Source: Sphingomonas baiyangensis (GTDB lineage Bacteria; Pseudomonadota; Alphaproteobacteria; Sphingomonadales; Sphingomonadaceae). Taken from it: 64,000 nucleotides of DNA. The stretch is from the NCBI RefSeq assembly GCF_005144715.1, contig NZ_SWKR01000001.1, forward strand, positions 1-64,000, written 5' to 3'. Below the pieces are notes generated by a model. The model was not told the DNA's origin, made no database searches, and saw nothing but the letters and a program-made list of their open reading frames with translations. This document shows positions 16,818 through 26,154 of this stretch, one piece after another. Position 1 is the stretch's first letter, and each line of letters begins with the position of its first letter. The translations under genes and the position numbers were made by a program.

Positions 16818-17785
16818 GTGCGCAGGTCGGCCGGCGTTTCTCCGGCGGCGAAGGCGTCGAGATTGGCGAGTGCGCGCATCCCCATCGCCTCGCGCGTCTC
16901 GACCGTCGCGCTCCCCAGATGCGGCAGCAGCACCGTGTTGGGCGCGCCGCGCAGCCGTGCCGAGACGTTGGGCTCGCCGACGAACACGTCGAGCCCCGCG
17001 CCCGCGATCCGTCCGTTCTCGAGCGCGTCGGCCAGCGCCTCCTCGTCGACCACGTCGCCGCGCGCGGTGTTGATGAGGATGGCATGCGCGGGCATCCGCG
17101 CCAGCGCCGCCGCGTCGATCAGGTTGCGCGTCTCGGCGCCGCCCGGCACGTGCAGCGACACCACGTCGCTCGCGGCGAGCACGTCGCCGAGCGAGGCCAG
17201 CCGCCGCGCGCCGAGCGCCGCCGCATCGGGATCGTCCACGCCGCGCCGCGAGTGATAGACGATGTCCATGCCGAAGCCCGCATGCGCGCGCCGCGCCACC
17301 GCCTTGGCGATACGGCCGAAGCCCACCAGTCCCAGCGTCTTGCCCGTCACGCTGGTGCCCAGCATGTGCGTCGGCCGCCAGCCGGTCCATTCGCTGCTAC
17401 GCAATTCGCGCTCGCCCTCGCCCGTGCGGCGGCTGGTCATCAAGAGCAGCGTCATCGCGAGATCGGCGGTGGCGTCGGTCAGCACGCCAGGCGTGTTGCT
17501 CACGCCGATGCCCGCCGCGCGCGCGGCGTCGAGATCGATATGATCGAGCCCGGCCCCATAATTGGCGATGAAGCGCACGCGCCGCCCCTCGGCCGAAAGC
17601 ACGTCGGCGTGCAGCCGGTCGGTGATCGTCGGGCACAGCGCGTCATGCTCGCGCATCGCCGCGCGCAGCGCGTCCTCGGAGAGCGGGCGGTCGTCGGGGT
17701 TGAACGTCGCGTCGTAGCGCGCGGCGATCGCCTGCTCGACGGCCTCGGGCCATTTGCGCGTGACGAGGATTTTCAACCGCGTCAT
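16814..17785 (-). CDS. D-2-hydroxyacid dehydrogenase (glyoxylate/hydroxypyruvate reductase-like)
   Basis: 323 residues. NAD(P) motif GFGRIAKAVA at 155-164; catalytic residues Arg242 (NTARGD), Glu271 (VGEP) and His289 (LPHLGS) are all in place. LGLVGFGRIAKAVARRA and the adjacent D-glycerate kinase favour D-glycerate dehydrogenase/glyoxylate reductase activity over lactate or phosphoglycerate dehydrogenase. It begins 3 bases after the dioxygenase stop and ends in an ATGA overlap with the kinase. In this operon it would reduce a 2-oxoacid (glyoxylate or hydroxypyruvate) released by the upstream oxygenase (inference). Confidence 0.88.
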   Translation of the reverse strand: MTRLKILVTRKWPEAVEQAIAARYDATFNPDDRPLSEDALRAAMREHDALCPTITDRLHADVLSAEGRRVRFIANYGAGLDHIDLDAARAAGIGVSNTPGVLTDATADLAMTLLLMTSRRTGEGERELRSSEWTGWRPTHMLGTSVTGKTLGLVGFGRIAKAVARRAHAGFGMDIVYHSRRGVDDPDAAALGARRLASLGDVLAASDVVSLHVPGGAETRNLIDAAALARMPAHAILINTARGDVVDEEALADALENGRIAGAGLDVFVGEPNVSARLRGAPNTVLLPHLGSATVETREAMGMRALANLDAFAAGETPADLRT

Positions 17786-17788
17786 CGT

Positions 17789-18703
17789 TCAGGCCGGCGC
17801 GGTCGACTTCACGAAATAGTCGGTGAAGGGATCGTCGGCGGCCTCGGGCGGCGCACCTTCGCGCACCGTGGTGCGGCGCATGTCGCGGCGTTCGTTGAAG
17901 ATGTCGAAATCGCCGCCGCGGTGCATCGTCGTCAGATTGTCCCAGATCGCGAGGTCGCCCGGCTGCCAGGTGACGCCGAACACATATTGCGGCTGGGTCG
18001 CGAAATCGATGAGATACTCGATCAGCTCGAGCCCTTCCTTGCGCGGCAGGCCGACGACGTCGAGCGCGTGGCTGCCGATATAGATGGCGGTGCGCCCCGT
18101 CGCCGGCTGCGGCATCGCCATCGGCTGGCGCGCCTTGGGCCGCGCGTCGACCTCCTCCTCGGTGATCGGGAAACCCGCCAGCAGGCGCGACCACCACAGC
18201 GAATGTTCGGCCTCCATCGTGTCGACCTTGTGGCGCACGTCGTCGGGCAGGTCCTCATAGGCCGATCGCATGTCGGCGAAAAAGGTCTGGCCGCCTTCGG
18301 CGGGCGTTTCATAGGCCAGCAGCAGCGAATAGGCCGATCGCTTTTCCATGAACGAGCTGTCGGTATGCCACAGCCGGTCGCCCTTCTTGTGCAACACCAT
18401 GTTGTTGTCGACGAGGATCTCGCCCGCCGGCGTCAGGTTGCTCGCGTCGAAGATCTCGGCATGGTCGGGGTGGCGGCGCGGCCGGTCCTTGACGACGGGC
18501 GCGGTCTCCAGATGGCCCAGATTGCGGCTGAAGGCGATGTGCCCGGCATTGTCGAGCCCGGTGTCGCGAAACACGCACACGCCCCAGCGGTTCATCGCGT
18601 CGACGATCGCGGCGCGCGCCTCGTCGGTCAGCAGCTGGCGCAGGTCGATGCCCGAGATTTCGGCGCCGAAGCGCGGCAGGATGGGGGTTTCGGTGAGCTT
18701 CAT
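17789..18703 (-). CDS. TauD/TfdA-family Fe(II)/2-oxoglutarate dioxygenase
   Basis: 304 residues. Iron ligands His113 and Asp115 (WHTDSSF) and His261 (TMHRGGD), Thr140 in EGGQTFF, and Arg272 eleven residues after the distal His, closely matching the spacing in TfdA and TauD. Members hydroxylate next to a hetero-atom and so release glyoxylate from aryloxyacetates or sulfite from taurine (family knowledge). The ATG is preceded by AGGA that overlaps the transporter stop (TAGGA). It sits between an aromatic-acid-type transporter and a 2-hydroxyacid dehydrogenase, so an ether-cleaving or hydroxylating first step of acid catabolism is likely; the substrate is unknown. Confidence 0.87.
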   Translation of the reverse strand: MKLTETPILPRFGAEISGIDLRQLLTDEARAAIVDAMNRWGVCVFRDTGLDNAGHIAFSRNLGHLETAPVVKDRPRRHPDHAEIFDASNLTPAGEILVDNNMVLHKKGDRLWHTDSSFMEKRSAYSLLLAYETPAEGGQTFFADMRSAYEDLPDDVRHKVDTMEAEHSLWWSRLLAGFPITEEEVDARPKARQPMAMPQPATGRTAIYIGSHALDVVGLPRKEGLELIEYLIDFATQPQYVFGVTWQPGDLAIWDNLTTMHRGGDFDIFNERRDMRRTTVREGAPPEAADDPFTDYFVKSTAPA

Positions 18704-18712
18704 AGTGGCGTC

Positions 18713-20146
18713 CTAGCTTGATTGCCCGGCGGCGGCGGGCGGGATGGCGGGAATGGGCGGCAACGCGGCGTCGGGCGCGGCGCGCATCCGGCGCTGCTGG
18801 CGCCCCAGCAGCAGCAGCGCGACCGCCGACAAGGCGGGCGTCGCGGCGAGTAGCACGAACAGCAGCCGCGGCGCGATGCTGGTGGCGAGCAGATAGCCGC
18901 CGATGAGCGGCGCGCTGATCGAGCCGATCTTGGCGATCGACGTCGCCCAGCCGGCGCCGTTGGCGCGGATGGCGCTGGGGTAGAAGATGCCCGAGATGCT
19001 GTGCATCCCCACATGCGTGCCGCTTATCATCGCCATGCTGACGAGCGTGAGCGCGGCGAAGGCCGCAAGGCCGATATCGGCGAGGCCCATCAGCAGGAGC
19101 AGTGGGATGGCGACGACGGGATAGACGGCGATGGCGATGGGGCCGAAGCGATCGGTGAAGCGCATCAGCACGAGGCCGGCGACCGCGCCCGCCACCGAAC
19201 TGGCCGAGGTTATCATCGCCGCCTGCGTGCGCGTGAAGCCCACTTCCTCGAACAGGATCGGCCCCCAGCTAGACTTGAAGAAGATCGCCATCGACGTGCC
19301 GATATAGGCCAGCCAGATGAGCAGCGTGATCTGGCGCAGATGGCCCTTGAAAAGGTCGGAGAGGCGGAAGGCGTGCGCGCTCTCGGCGGGCGTCTCGTCG
19401 GGCACGCCGAAGCGGTCGCTCGCGCGCGCGCCGAGGCCGGGCTCGATGGCGTTGAGCGCCTTGGCAATGCGCTCGGGCGAGCGGTTCTTGACCGCGAGGT
19501 AACGCGCCGATTCAGGAAGCGTCGCCAGCAGCAGCGCGACGAGCAGCAGGGTAGCGAGGCCCGAGAACAGGAATACCGACTGCCAGCCCATCGACGGCGC
19601 CATCCAGACGGTCACCGGCCCCGCGATGACGCCGCCCAGCGTATAGCCGAGCATGATGACCGTCACCACGGTGGCGCGGAAGCGCGTGGGCACATATTCG
19701 ATGTTGAGCGCCCAGGCGAGCGGCATCAGCCCGCCCAGCGTGATGCCGTTGACGAAGCGCGCGACCATCAGCGCCGACATCGACCCGACAAGCGCGATCG
19801 CGATGCTCGACAAGCCGAATGCGGCGACCGAAGCGATAATCATCGGCCGCCGGCCGAAGCGGTCGCCCAGCCAGCCGAAGGCGATGCCGCCCAGCATCGC
19901 GCCGAAGGTGCCGCACGCGAACAATTGGCCCAGCGTCACCGCGTCGGCGCCATATTCCTCGCGGATATAGGGCGCGACGAACGAGATTAGCAGCATGTCG
20001 AACCCGTCGAAGAAGGTGACGGTCCACGACAGCAGGATCAGCCGGATGACGAAGCCGTTGGGCCGCTGCCGCTCGATCACCTCGGCAACATCGATATCGA
20101 CGGGCGATCGCGCGGCTTCGTGCATCGAGGCGGCGGCTGCGCTCAC
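18713..20146 (-). CDS. AAHS-family MFS transporter (aromatic/organic acid:H+ symporter)
   Basis: 477 residues, 12 hydrophobic segments. The first membrane segment contains the AAHS-type acidic pattern FFDGFDMLLISFVAPYI, and the loop 2-3 motif is GWLGDRFGRRP. The two halves are joined by a long cytosolic loop (about 225-275). The family takes up aromatic acids such as benzoate, protocatechuate and 2,4-D (TfdK). The start is GTG at 20146, overlapping the receptor stop (GTGA); an ATG follows seven codons later. Following an outer-membrane receptor and preceding a TfdA-like oxygenase, it likely imports the acid substrate of this operon. Confidence 0.88.
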   Translation of the reverse strand: MSAAAASMHEAARSPVDIDVAEVIERQRPNGFVIRLILLSWTVTFFDGFDMLLISFVAPYIREEYGADAVTLGQLFACGTFGAMLGGIAFGWLGDRFGRRPMIIASVAAFGLSSIAIALVGSMSALMVARFVNGITLGGLMPLAWALNIEYVPTRFRATVVTVIMLGYTLGGVIAGPVTVWMAPSMGWQSVFLFSGLATLLLVALLLATLPESARYLAVKNRSPERIAKALNAIEPGLGARASDRFGVPDETPAESAHAFRLSDLFKGHLRQITLLIWLAYIGTSMAIFFKSSWGPILFEEVGFTRTQAAMITSASSVAGAVAGLVLMRFTDRFGPIAIAVYPVVAIPLLLLMGLADIGLAAFAALTLVSMAMISGTHVGMHSISGIFYPSAIRANGAGWATSIAKIGSISAPLIGGYLLATSIAPRLLFVLLAATPALSAVALLLLGRQQRRMRAAPDAALPPIPAIPPAAAGQSS

Positions 20147-23076
20147 AGGTGGAAGCGCGCGCCCATCTTGAAGGCGCGGCCTACGGGGTCGAACAGGATC
20201 TGGTTGGTGCCGCCGAACGGGCCCGGCAGCGAGGGCGGATCGCGGTCGAGCACGTTGTTGACGGTGCCGAACAGCTGGAAGCGCCGGCCGTCGGCGGTGT
20301 CGACGTTCAGCCGCGCGGTGAAGTCGAGATAGAAGCGGCTGGGCACGCTGTTGTCGTCGACGCTGTTGGGCGAGGTGATGCTGTAGCCCGGATCGTTCGG
20401 CCCCACGAAATTGGTCCAGTAGATGCCTTCGGGGATGTAGCGGCCATGCCCCGTCAGCTGGAAATTGTCGATCGTCCAGGTGATGACGCCGTCGATCACA
20501 TAATCGGGCACGCCGGGGATGGTGCCGGTGCGCAGCCCCGTCTGCCCCGCACGATCGACCGCGCCGGCCGAATCGACGGTGGTGAGCTCCTGCGTGATGT
20601 TGGCGATGATCTGCGCGTTGAGGTCGCCCATCCGGCCGAGTCGTTGGCGATACTGCATCTCGATGTCGAAGCCCGAGGTGCGCAGCGCGTTCGAGTTGAG
20701 ATACACGTCTTGGATGTCGCTGATCTGGCCGAACTCGTCGCGCGTGATCTGGTTGCAGAACGCGGTCACGCCCTCGAAGCAGCGGTTCACCAGCGTCTGC
20801 GCGCCGAGCAGGCCGATCGCGTCGTCGACCTCGATATTGTAATAGTCGGCCGACACGCGGAAGCGGCCGAGGAAGCCGCCGCGCGGCGTGAGCACCACGC
20901 CCGCGGTCCAGCTGTCGGCCTTCTCGACCGACAGATTGGGGTTCGATCCGCTGGTGACGAACGGATTGGTCTGGAGCCCGCCTAGCTGCGGGTCGGAGAG
21001 GCCGATCGAGCGGCGCGTGCGCGGGCCGAACAGCTCGAACAGGTTGGGCGCGCGGATGTCGCGCGAGCGCGTGGCGCGCAGGCGGATACCGTCAACGGGC
21101 TCGTACACCGCGCCCACCTTCCACGTCGTCACCGCGCCCGTGGTGCTGTAGTCGGTACGGCGGATCGCGCCGTTCAGGTCGAGCAGATGCCCAAGCGCCG
21201 ATTCGGCGAGCACCGGCACCGCGATCTCGCCATAAGCCTCGCGCACCTCGACCGCGCCCGAGAGCGCCGATCCGTTGAGCGTGTAGAAGCCGTTGGCGAC
21301 CGAGATGGGATCGGCGGTGCCGACGATCGCGTCGCGGCGATATTCGGCGCCGACCGCCACCGTCACCGCGCCCGCGGGCAGTGCGAACAGCGATCCGCGC
21401 ACGTCGAGCGCTGCGACATGCTGGTCGCTCTCGGTGCGCTGGAGGCCGTTGCCGGTGATGTAGGCCGCCGATGCCGCGCTGTAGTTGTTCTCGCCGAACG
21501 GATTGAACGGCACGCAAGCCGGATCGTCGTTGGTGGTCGATGCGTCGGCATTGACGCGGCAGACGATCTGCCCGGCGCCGTTGCGCACCGCATCGATCGC
21601 GCGCGGCAGGCGCGACAGGATCACGCTGTTGGTCGAGCGCTGCTCGAAGATCGTGCGGCCATATTGATAGAAGCCCTCGACGGTCCAGTTCTCGTTGAGC
21701 CGCGCTTCGAGCCCGACGACGCCGCGATAGGTCTCGGTGTCGGATACGCCGATCGCCGGGCCGAGATCGAAATAGGCACGGCCGAGAATGAACGAGTTGA
21801 CGCCGTTGGCGTCCATCGCCGCGGCGACGCCCGCCGGGATGAACGGATTGTCGCGGCGGATGCGGCCCATCAGCGATGCGTTGAAGTCGCGGAAGATAGC
21901 CGCGTCGACGGTGCCCGTGACCTTGCCGTAGGACAGGTCGGTCGTCAGCGTCACATTGTCGGTCAGCTCGGCGGTGAGCGCGCCATAGGCCGACACGCGC
22001 TCGAGCGGCGCCTTCAGCCGCAGGCGCGAGACGAAGCCGTTGCGCCCCAGCCCCTCGCCGCCCAGCATGAACAGCGGCCCCACCAGCGTGCCGTACTGGA
22101 AGGCGCCGGGCGTGCCATCGGCAAGGAACTTGGTGCCGCGCAGCGGATCGGTGGCGGTGGTGCCGATCACCTGGCCGGCGGCGTTGTACGAGCGATTGAT
22201 GAGGCCGCCCGGCGTCATCGTCGAGGTGTTGACGCCCGGCACGATGAGGTTGGCGGGAAGTCCGCCGGTGCCCGGCGGCGTGTTGCCCAAGATCAGCGTC
22301 TGGTTGGCGCACCAGCTGCGCGTGTTGCAGGTGCCGAGCCCCTCGAGCTTCTCATATTCGACCGCACCGACGATGTGGATGCGATCGCCGATGCCGAAGC
22401 CGCCCGACAGCGAGGCGAAGAAATTGCCGTCGTCGCCGCGCTCGGAGACGCCGGCGGCGATCTCGCCGTCGAGCCCTTCCTTGCGGCGATCGAGCACGAA
22501 ATTGACGACGCCGGCGATCGCGTCCGAGCCATAGGCCGCCGAGGCGCCGCCCGTGACGACGTCGATCGTACGGATCAGCGACGAGGGGATGAGGTTGGTG
22601 TCGACCGAGCCCTGCGAGGTGCTCGGCACGAAGCGGCGGCCATCGACCAGCACCAGCGTGCGCTGCGGATCGAGCCCGCGCAAATCGAGCAGCCGCGCGC
22701 CGATATTGCCGCCCAGATTGGCCTGCTGCGCGGGGCCGCTCGAAGCGCGGAAGCTGGGAAGCTGGTTGAGCGCCTCGCCCACATTGTTCACCGACAGCGC
22801 GTCGAGCCGTTCCGAGCTGATCGAGGTGACGGGCGTCGGCGCGGTGAAGTTGGCGCCGAGGCGCGATCCGGTGACGACGATTTCCTGGCTTGGCGGCACG
22901 GCATCGTCGGCCTGCTGCTCGGCGGCGCGCTCCTCGACGGGCGTGGCGTTGAGCGGTGCCGATGGCTGGGCGGCACCTGTGTCCTGCGCCGCCGCGGGGG
23001 TTGCCGCAATCGTCGCCGCCAAGGCGATCAGGCTGGTGCCGACACGGCCGCGAGTCCAAGCGAAGTCGATCATCAT
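20143..23076 (-). CDS. TonB-dependent receptor 2
   Basis: 977 residues. Signal peptide ending TPAAAQ (about 31), TonB-box-like QEIVVTGSRL, a plug with VGEALNQLPSFRASSGPAQQ, LLDLRGLDPQRTLVLVDGRR and GGASAAYGSDAIAGVVNFVL, and a barrel ending in a C-terminal aromatic/aliphatic strand (GRAFKMGARFHL). This plug class differs from receptor 1 and is common for receptors of non-sugar substrates in sphingomonads. Two ATGs (23076 and 23073) follow GGGAGAGGG. It is first gene of a five-gene coupled operon and divergent from a MarR gene. It would move the unknown acid across the outer membrane. Confidence 0.92.
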   Translation of the reverse strand: MMIDFAWTRGRVGTSLIALAATIAATPAAAQDTGAAQPSAPLNATPVEERAAEQQADDAVPPSQEIVVTGSRLGANFTAPTPVTSISSERLDALSVNNVGEALNQLPSFRASSGPAQQANLGGNIGARLLDLRGLDPQRTLVLVDGRRFVPSTSQGSVDTNLIPSSLIRTIDVVTGGASAAYGSDAIAGVVNFVLDRRKEGLDGEIAAGVSERGDDGNFFASLSGGFGIGDRIHIVGAVEYEKLEGLGTCNTRSWCANQTLILGNTPPGTGGLPANLIVPGVNTSTMTPGGLINRSYNAAGQVIGTTATDPLRGTKFLADGTPGAFQYGTLVGPLFMLGGEGLGRNGFVSRLRLKAPLERVSAYGALTAELTDNVTLTTDLSYGKVTGTVDAAIFRDFNASLMGRIRRDNPFIPAGVAAAMDANGVNSFILGRAYFDLGPAIGVSDTETYRGVVGLEARLNENWTVEGFYQYGRTIFEQRSTNSVILSRLPRAIDAVRNGAGQIVCRVNADASTTNDDPACVPFNPFGENNYSAASAAYITGNGLQRTESDQHVAALDVRGSLFALPAGAVTVAVGAEYRRDAIVGTADPISVANGFYTLNGSALSGAVEVREAYGEIAVPVLAESALGHLLDLNGAIRRTDYSTTGAVTTWKVGAVYEPVDGIRLRATRSRDIRAPNLFELFGPRTRRSIGLSDPQLGGLQTNPFVTSGSNPNLSVEKADSWTAGVVLTPRGGFLGRFRVSADYYNIEVDDAIGLLGAQTLVNRCFEGVTAFCNQITRDEFGQISDIQDVYLNSNALRTSGFDIEMQYRQRLGRMGDLNAQIIANITQELTTVDSAGAVDRAGQTGLRTGTIPGVPDYVIDGVITWTIDNFQLTGHGRYIPEGIYWTNFVGPNDPGYSITSPNSVDDNSVPSRFYLDFTARLNVDTADGRRFQLFGTVNNVLDRDPPSLPGPFGGTNQILFDPVGRAFKMGARFHL

Positions 23077-23115
23077 TCCCTCTCCCGTGCCGTGTCTGCC
23101 GGCTTGGTAGTATTC

Positions 23116-23130
23116 TATGTATCACGCTAC
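23116..23130 (-). promoter_or_regulatory. Putative MarR operator, site 3 (receptor 2/MarR divergent promoter)
   Basis: Read on the minus strand this is GTAGCGTGATACATA, 12 of 15 identical to GTAGCATGTTACCTA at 27649-27663. It lies 40 bp before receptor 2 and 57 bp before the divergent MarR gene, so one site could govern both promoters. The match was found by eye and needs a genome-wide motif scan. Confidence 0.55.
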
Positions 23131-23186
23131 GCATTGCGTCAATCGGGCAAATGCAGCATTCGTCGCGTAATGAACCGGGGGCGAGG

Positions 23187-23696
23187 ATGAACGACATAGC
23201 CGGCAGCCCGGCGCCACCCGCGCGCATGGCCGATTATTTCGAGCCCGGCTCGCGCGCCGAGACCGAGTTTCTGTTCACCCGCGCGCTGTCGCTCGCCGCG
23301 CGGCGCTGGGGCCAGCATGTCGAGACCAGCCTCCAGGCGATGACCGGCCAGTCGCGCCCGCGCTGGCAGACGCTGTTCGTGCTAAGCATGGCCGAGCCGC
23401 CCGTCACCACCTCGACGCTCGCCACGCGCCTCGCCATCCGCTGGCCGTCGCTCATCCGCACGCTCAACGGGCTCGAGGCCGACGGGCTGGTGCGCCGCAC
23501 GACCAACCCCGACGACCGGCGCTCGCGCTGGATCGCAATCACGCCGGCGGGCCTTGCCGTGCTGCACAGCGTGATGCCGGTGCTCACCGAGGTGCGCGCC
23601 GACGCGCTCGACACGCTCGACGATGCCGACATGCAAGCCGCCACGCGCGTGCTCAGGGTGTTGATCGACGGACTGGCGAGCGCACCGCTGCGCTGA
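23187..23696 (+). CDS. MarR-family regulator 1
   Basis: 169 residues with a winged helix: helix-turn-helix VTTSTLATRLAIRWPSLIRT followed by LNGLEADGLVRRTTNPDDRR and SRWIAITPAGL (wing), flanked by dimerisation helices. The ATG at 23187 follows GGGGGCGAGG. Divergent from the TonB receptor 2 operon; MarR proteins usually repress the neighbouring operon and are released by an aromatic or organic-acid ligand (family knowledge). It runs convergent to aconitase X small subunit, with only 12 bp between the stops. Confidence 0.9.
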   Translation: MNDIAGSPAPPARMADYFEPGSRAETEFLFTRALSLAARRWGQHVETSLQAMTGQSRPRWQTLFVLSMAEPPVTTSTLATRLAIRWPSLIRTLNGLEADGLVRRTTNPDDRRSRWIAITPAGLAVLHSVMPVLTEVRADALDTLDDADMQAATRVLRVLIDGLASAPLR

Positions 23697-23708
23697 CGCG
23701 CGCGCAGG

Positions 23709-24152
23709 TCAGGGGCGCCCCCCCTTCCAGATCGTCACGGTACCCGCATCGCCGTCGACGCGCACCCAGTCGCCCGTCGCGATCAGCGCCAGCGGATCGC
23801 CGTCGAGATCGGTGACCGAGGGCACGCGCATGACCACGCAGCCGAGCGCCACCTTGGTCGTCATGGTGGTGAACACCATCGCCAGCGGCGCGGTGCCCGC
23901 CAGCCGCGCGGTGTGGAACACCCCCGACCAGCCCGACGACCCCTTGGCGCCGGGGAACACCAGCACCTTGCCCGCGAAGCTCACGCCCTTCAGCTCGTGC
24001 CGGCTTTCGATGACTGTCCCCGTCATCGCGTGCACGCCGCCCCAGCCCGAGATCGTCTCCTGCGTCACCAGCGCCTCGCCTTCGGCGACGCCCTCCACCA
24101 CGCGGCGGCCGGTGAGGACGATCGGCTCCACCTCGTCGATCACCGCGCTCAT
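23709..24152 (-). CDS. Aconitase X small (swivelling) subunit, DUF126
   Basis: 147 residues. Contains the AcnX small-domain elements: EGEALVTQETISGWGGVH, GKVLVFPGAKGSSGWSG (with the Gly-Ser-Ser loop thought to supply the catalytic Ser) and an IATGDWVRVDGDAGTVTI beta-barrel end. It is a separate protein as in two-subunit bacterial and archaeal AcnX enzymes. The ATG at 24152 overlaps the large-subunit stop as ATGA, consistent with a fixed complex. Together they form a Fe-S (or metal) dehydratase. Known reactions of the family are cis-3-hydroxy-L-proline dehydration and mevalonate-5-phosphate dehydration; the substrate here is not fixed by the sequence. Confidence 0.85.
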   Translation of the reverse strand: MSAVIDEVEPIVLTGRRVVEGVAEGEALVTQETISGWGGVHAMTGTVIESRHELKGVSFAGKVLVFPGAKGSSGWSGVFHTARLAGTAPLAMVFTTMTTKVALGCVVMRVPSVTDLDGDPLALIATGDWVRVDGDAGTVTIWKGGRP

Positions 24153-25441
24153 GCCGCCAGCCTCCCGGCCCAGCGGCCGGTACACGCCGCATCGATGCAT
24201 TCGGCAGTGGTGCCGTACCAGCCCTCGATCCCCATGATCGCAGGCAAGTAATGCACCTGCTTGGCGCTATCGAGCGCCGCCACGCGCGTGCCCGGCGGCA
24301 CCGCCTGGCTGATCGACGAGCAGGTATCGGTCATGAGCCGCGCGCCCGCGCGCTCGAGGATGCGCGTGAAGCCGCTGGCGTCCGCCGTCGCCTTCACCGC
24401 GCGCGAAGTGAAGATCCACAGCGCCGAGCTGGCTGAGACGCTGCGTCCCTCGATCAGGTGCGCGGCCTGGGCGATCTGCTCGATCGAATAATGCGGGCAG
24501 CCCAACATCACGAAATCGACGTCGCGGCTGTCGCCCACCGCGTTCAGCCGCTCATAGGTGCGCGCGCGTGCGGCGGCGTCGTAGACGAACACCTCCTCGG
24601 CCTTTCCGCCGCCGAATGCCCGCTCGGCGCTCGGCGCCTCGGGCGTGATGCCGACCATGTGATACATCTCGACTCCGCCCGACGAAGCGGCGGCAGCGCC
24701 GAAATGCTTGTGGCGGATGAGGCTCGGCGCGCCGATCGCGCCATCGAGCACGGGGATGGTGTCTTGCACCGCGTCGCCGGTGAAATAGCCGAGCATCCCC
24801 CATTCGAAGATGTCGTCCACCGGCACCTCGACGCGCACTGCATGGCGCCCGTAGCGGAAATCGTCGCGGTGGAAGCCCCAGTCGGGAATGCGCTTGGTGA
24901 GCATCGCCGCCGACGTCGATTCGCGCCCCTCGCAATTGGTGCGCCCGCCGATCACCGAATTGCAGAACACGACGGCGCTGCTCTCCATCCACGCGCAATG
25001 CTCGCCCATCACCGGGACGTTGCCCGCCAGATAGGGCGTGCAGGTCTTCATCACCTGGATGCCGTGCGCCGCGACCTGTCCCTCGTCATAGGCGAAGTTC
25101 GCGTGCTGCGCCTCGGTCATCCCCTGTTCGCGCCACAATTCGGGATCCATGCCGCCCTGGAGATGGCACGAAAAGGCGTTCATCCGCGGTACGTCGACCA
25201 CTTCGTCCGAATCGAGATCGAAGCGCGAGAAGATGGCGCGGTAATCGCCGCCATCGGCCTTGTAATATTCCTTGATCCACGGCGTCGACGAACCCGGCAC
25301 GCCCGCCACGTTGTTGGTCTCGACGAAGCGCTCGGCGCCCAGCGCCTCGGCATAGCGGATGAGCAGGTTCATCGCCTTGGCGGTCGCGGCACCCTGCTCG
25401 CCATCGAGCATCGCCTGTTCGGCGGTCGTGAGGCTGACCAT
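24149..25441 (-). CDS. Aconitase X catalytic large subunit (DUF521)
   Basis: 430 residues. It begins with the AcnX signature LTTAEQAMLDGEQGAATAKA and continues with ETNNVAGVPG, FSCHLQGGMDP, KTCTPYLAGNVPVMGEHCAW, SVIGGRTNCEGRES (Cys- and Asn-rich catalytic loop), VMLGCPHYS and LMTDTCSS, which supply the conserved Cys residues for metal or cluster binding. The ATG is preceded by GAGGAG. It lies 59 bp after the MarR 2 stop, with its own putative operator at 25460-25474. Bacterial AcnX enzymes are often clustered with proline-type catabolic genes; here no such genes are present, so another hydroxy-acid substrate is possible. Confidence 0.87.
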   Translation of the reverse strand: MVSLTTAEQAMLDGEQGAATAKAMNLLIRYAEALGAERFVETNNVAGVPGSSTPWIKEYYKADGGDYRAIFSRFDLDSDEVVDVPRMNAFSCHLQGGMDPELWREQGMTEAQHANFAYDEGQVAAHGIQVMKTCTPYLAGNVPVMGEHCAWMESSAVVFCNSVIGGRTNCEGRESTSAAMLTKRIPDWGFHRDDFRYGRHAVRVEVPVDDIFEWGMLGYFTGDAVQDTIPVLDGAIGAPSLIRHKHFGAAAASSGGVEMYHMVGITPEAPSAERAFGGGKAEEVFVYDAAARARTYERLNAVGDSRDVDFVMLGCPHYSIEQIAQAAHLIEGRSVSASSALWIFTSRAVKATADASGFTRILERAGARLMTDTCSSISQAVPPGTRVAALDSAKQVHYLPAIMGIEGWYGTTAECIDAACTGRWAGRLAA

Positions 25442-25459
25442 GACACTCTCCTCTATTGC

Positions 25460-25474
25460 GTAGAGTGCTACCTA
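25460..25474 (-). promoter_or_regulatory. Putative MarR operator, site 2 (aconitase X promoter)
   Basis: GTAGAGTGCTACCTA on the plus strand, 12 of 15 identical to the site at 27649-27663, and 18 bp upstream of the aconitase X large-subunit start. It sits in the 59-bp gap after the MarR 2 gene, suggesting a separate controlled promoter for aconitase X. Confidence 0.58.
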
Positions 25475-25500
25475 TAACGCTGCACTTCGCTTGCCAAGGC

Positions 25501-26112
25501 TCAGCGCAACGTATCGATTTTGCGCAGGATCTGGCCGAGCACCTCGATCGTCGTCGCCAGCTTGTCGCGATCGATATCCTCGAGCACTTCGCGCCGCAGC
25601 TGGTTGGTGATGCCCATCAGCTCGCCGATGACGCGCATCCCCTCGGGCGTGATGCGGTTCGAGGTCACGCGCCGGTCGGTATCGCTCTGACGCCGCTCGA
25701 TCAGCCCGTCGCGCGCGAGCACGTCGAGCATCCGCACCATCGTCGGCCCTTCGACCGAGATGAGGTGCGCAAGCTCGCTCTGCGTCAGGTCGTCGCCCGA
25801 AAAGGCGACGAGGAACAGCGTTTCCCAGCGCGCCATCGTCTGCCGCACGGGTTTGACGCGATCGTTGGCGAGCTTGCGCCAGCGTCGCGCGGCGGTGACG
25901 ATCGAGCGCGTCGCACGGAAGAACAGGTCGTCGTCGCCGAGGTCGCCGAAATGCCGGCTGTAATTCATCAGATGGCGCTCGCCGTCGCGCGGTCGCCACC
26001 GGTTGCCGCTTTCGCGCTCGACCGTCGCGGCGCCACTGGCGGCATCGAGCGCCGCCGCCTTGGGGCCACGGCGCTGGCGCGAGCGCTTGCCCGCTGGTGC
26101 ATCCTCACTCAT
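25501..26112 (-). CDS. MarR-family regulator 2
   Basis: 203 residues: a basic, low-complexity N-terminal tail of about 45 residues (KRSRQRRGPK), then a MarR winged helix with LTQSELAHLISVEGPTMVRM and LDVLARDGLIERRQSDTDRR plus VTSNRITPEGM. The family is usually 140-170 residues, so the tail is extra and the true start could be the later Met at MNYSRHFGD. It lies between the FAD oxidoreductase and aconitase X in the same direction. Together with the three related sites at 23116, 25460 and 27649 it, or MarR 1, probably controls the whole cluster. Confidence 0.87.
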   Translation of the reverse strand: MSEDAPAGKRSRQRRGPKAAALDAASGAATVERESGNRWRPRDGERHLMNYSRHFGDLGDDDLFFRATRSIVTAARRWRKLANDRVKPVRQTMARWETLFLVAFSGDDLTQSELAHLISVEGPTMVRMLDVLARDGLIERRQSDTDRRVTSNRITPEGMRVIGELMGITNQLRREVLEDIDRDKLATTIEVLGQILRKIDTLR

Positions 26113-26154
26113 CGGCAGCGTCTTACCGCGCGGCGCGGGCGCGACAAAGGCCCA

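Noticed and set aside
20143..23076. Siderophore receptor annotation for TonB receptor 2
   Set aside because: No Fur box or iron genes nearby; the neighbours are an organic-acid transporter and catabolic enzymes.
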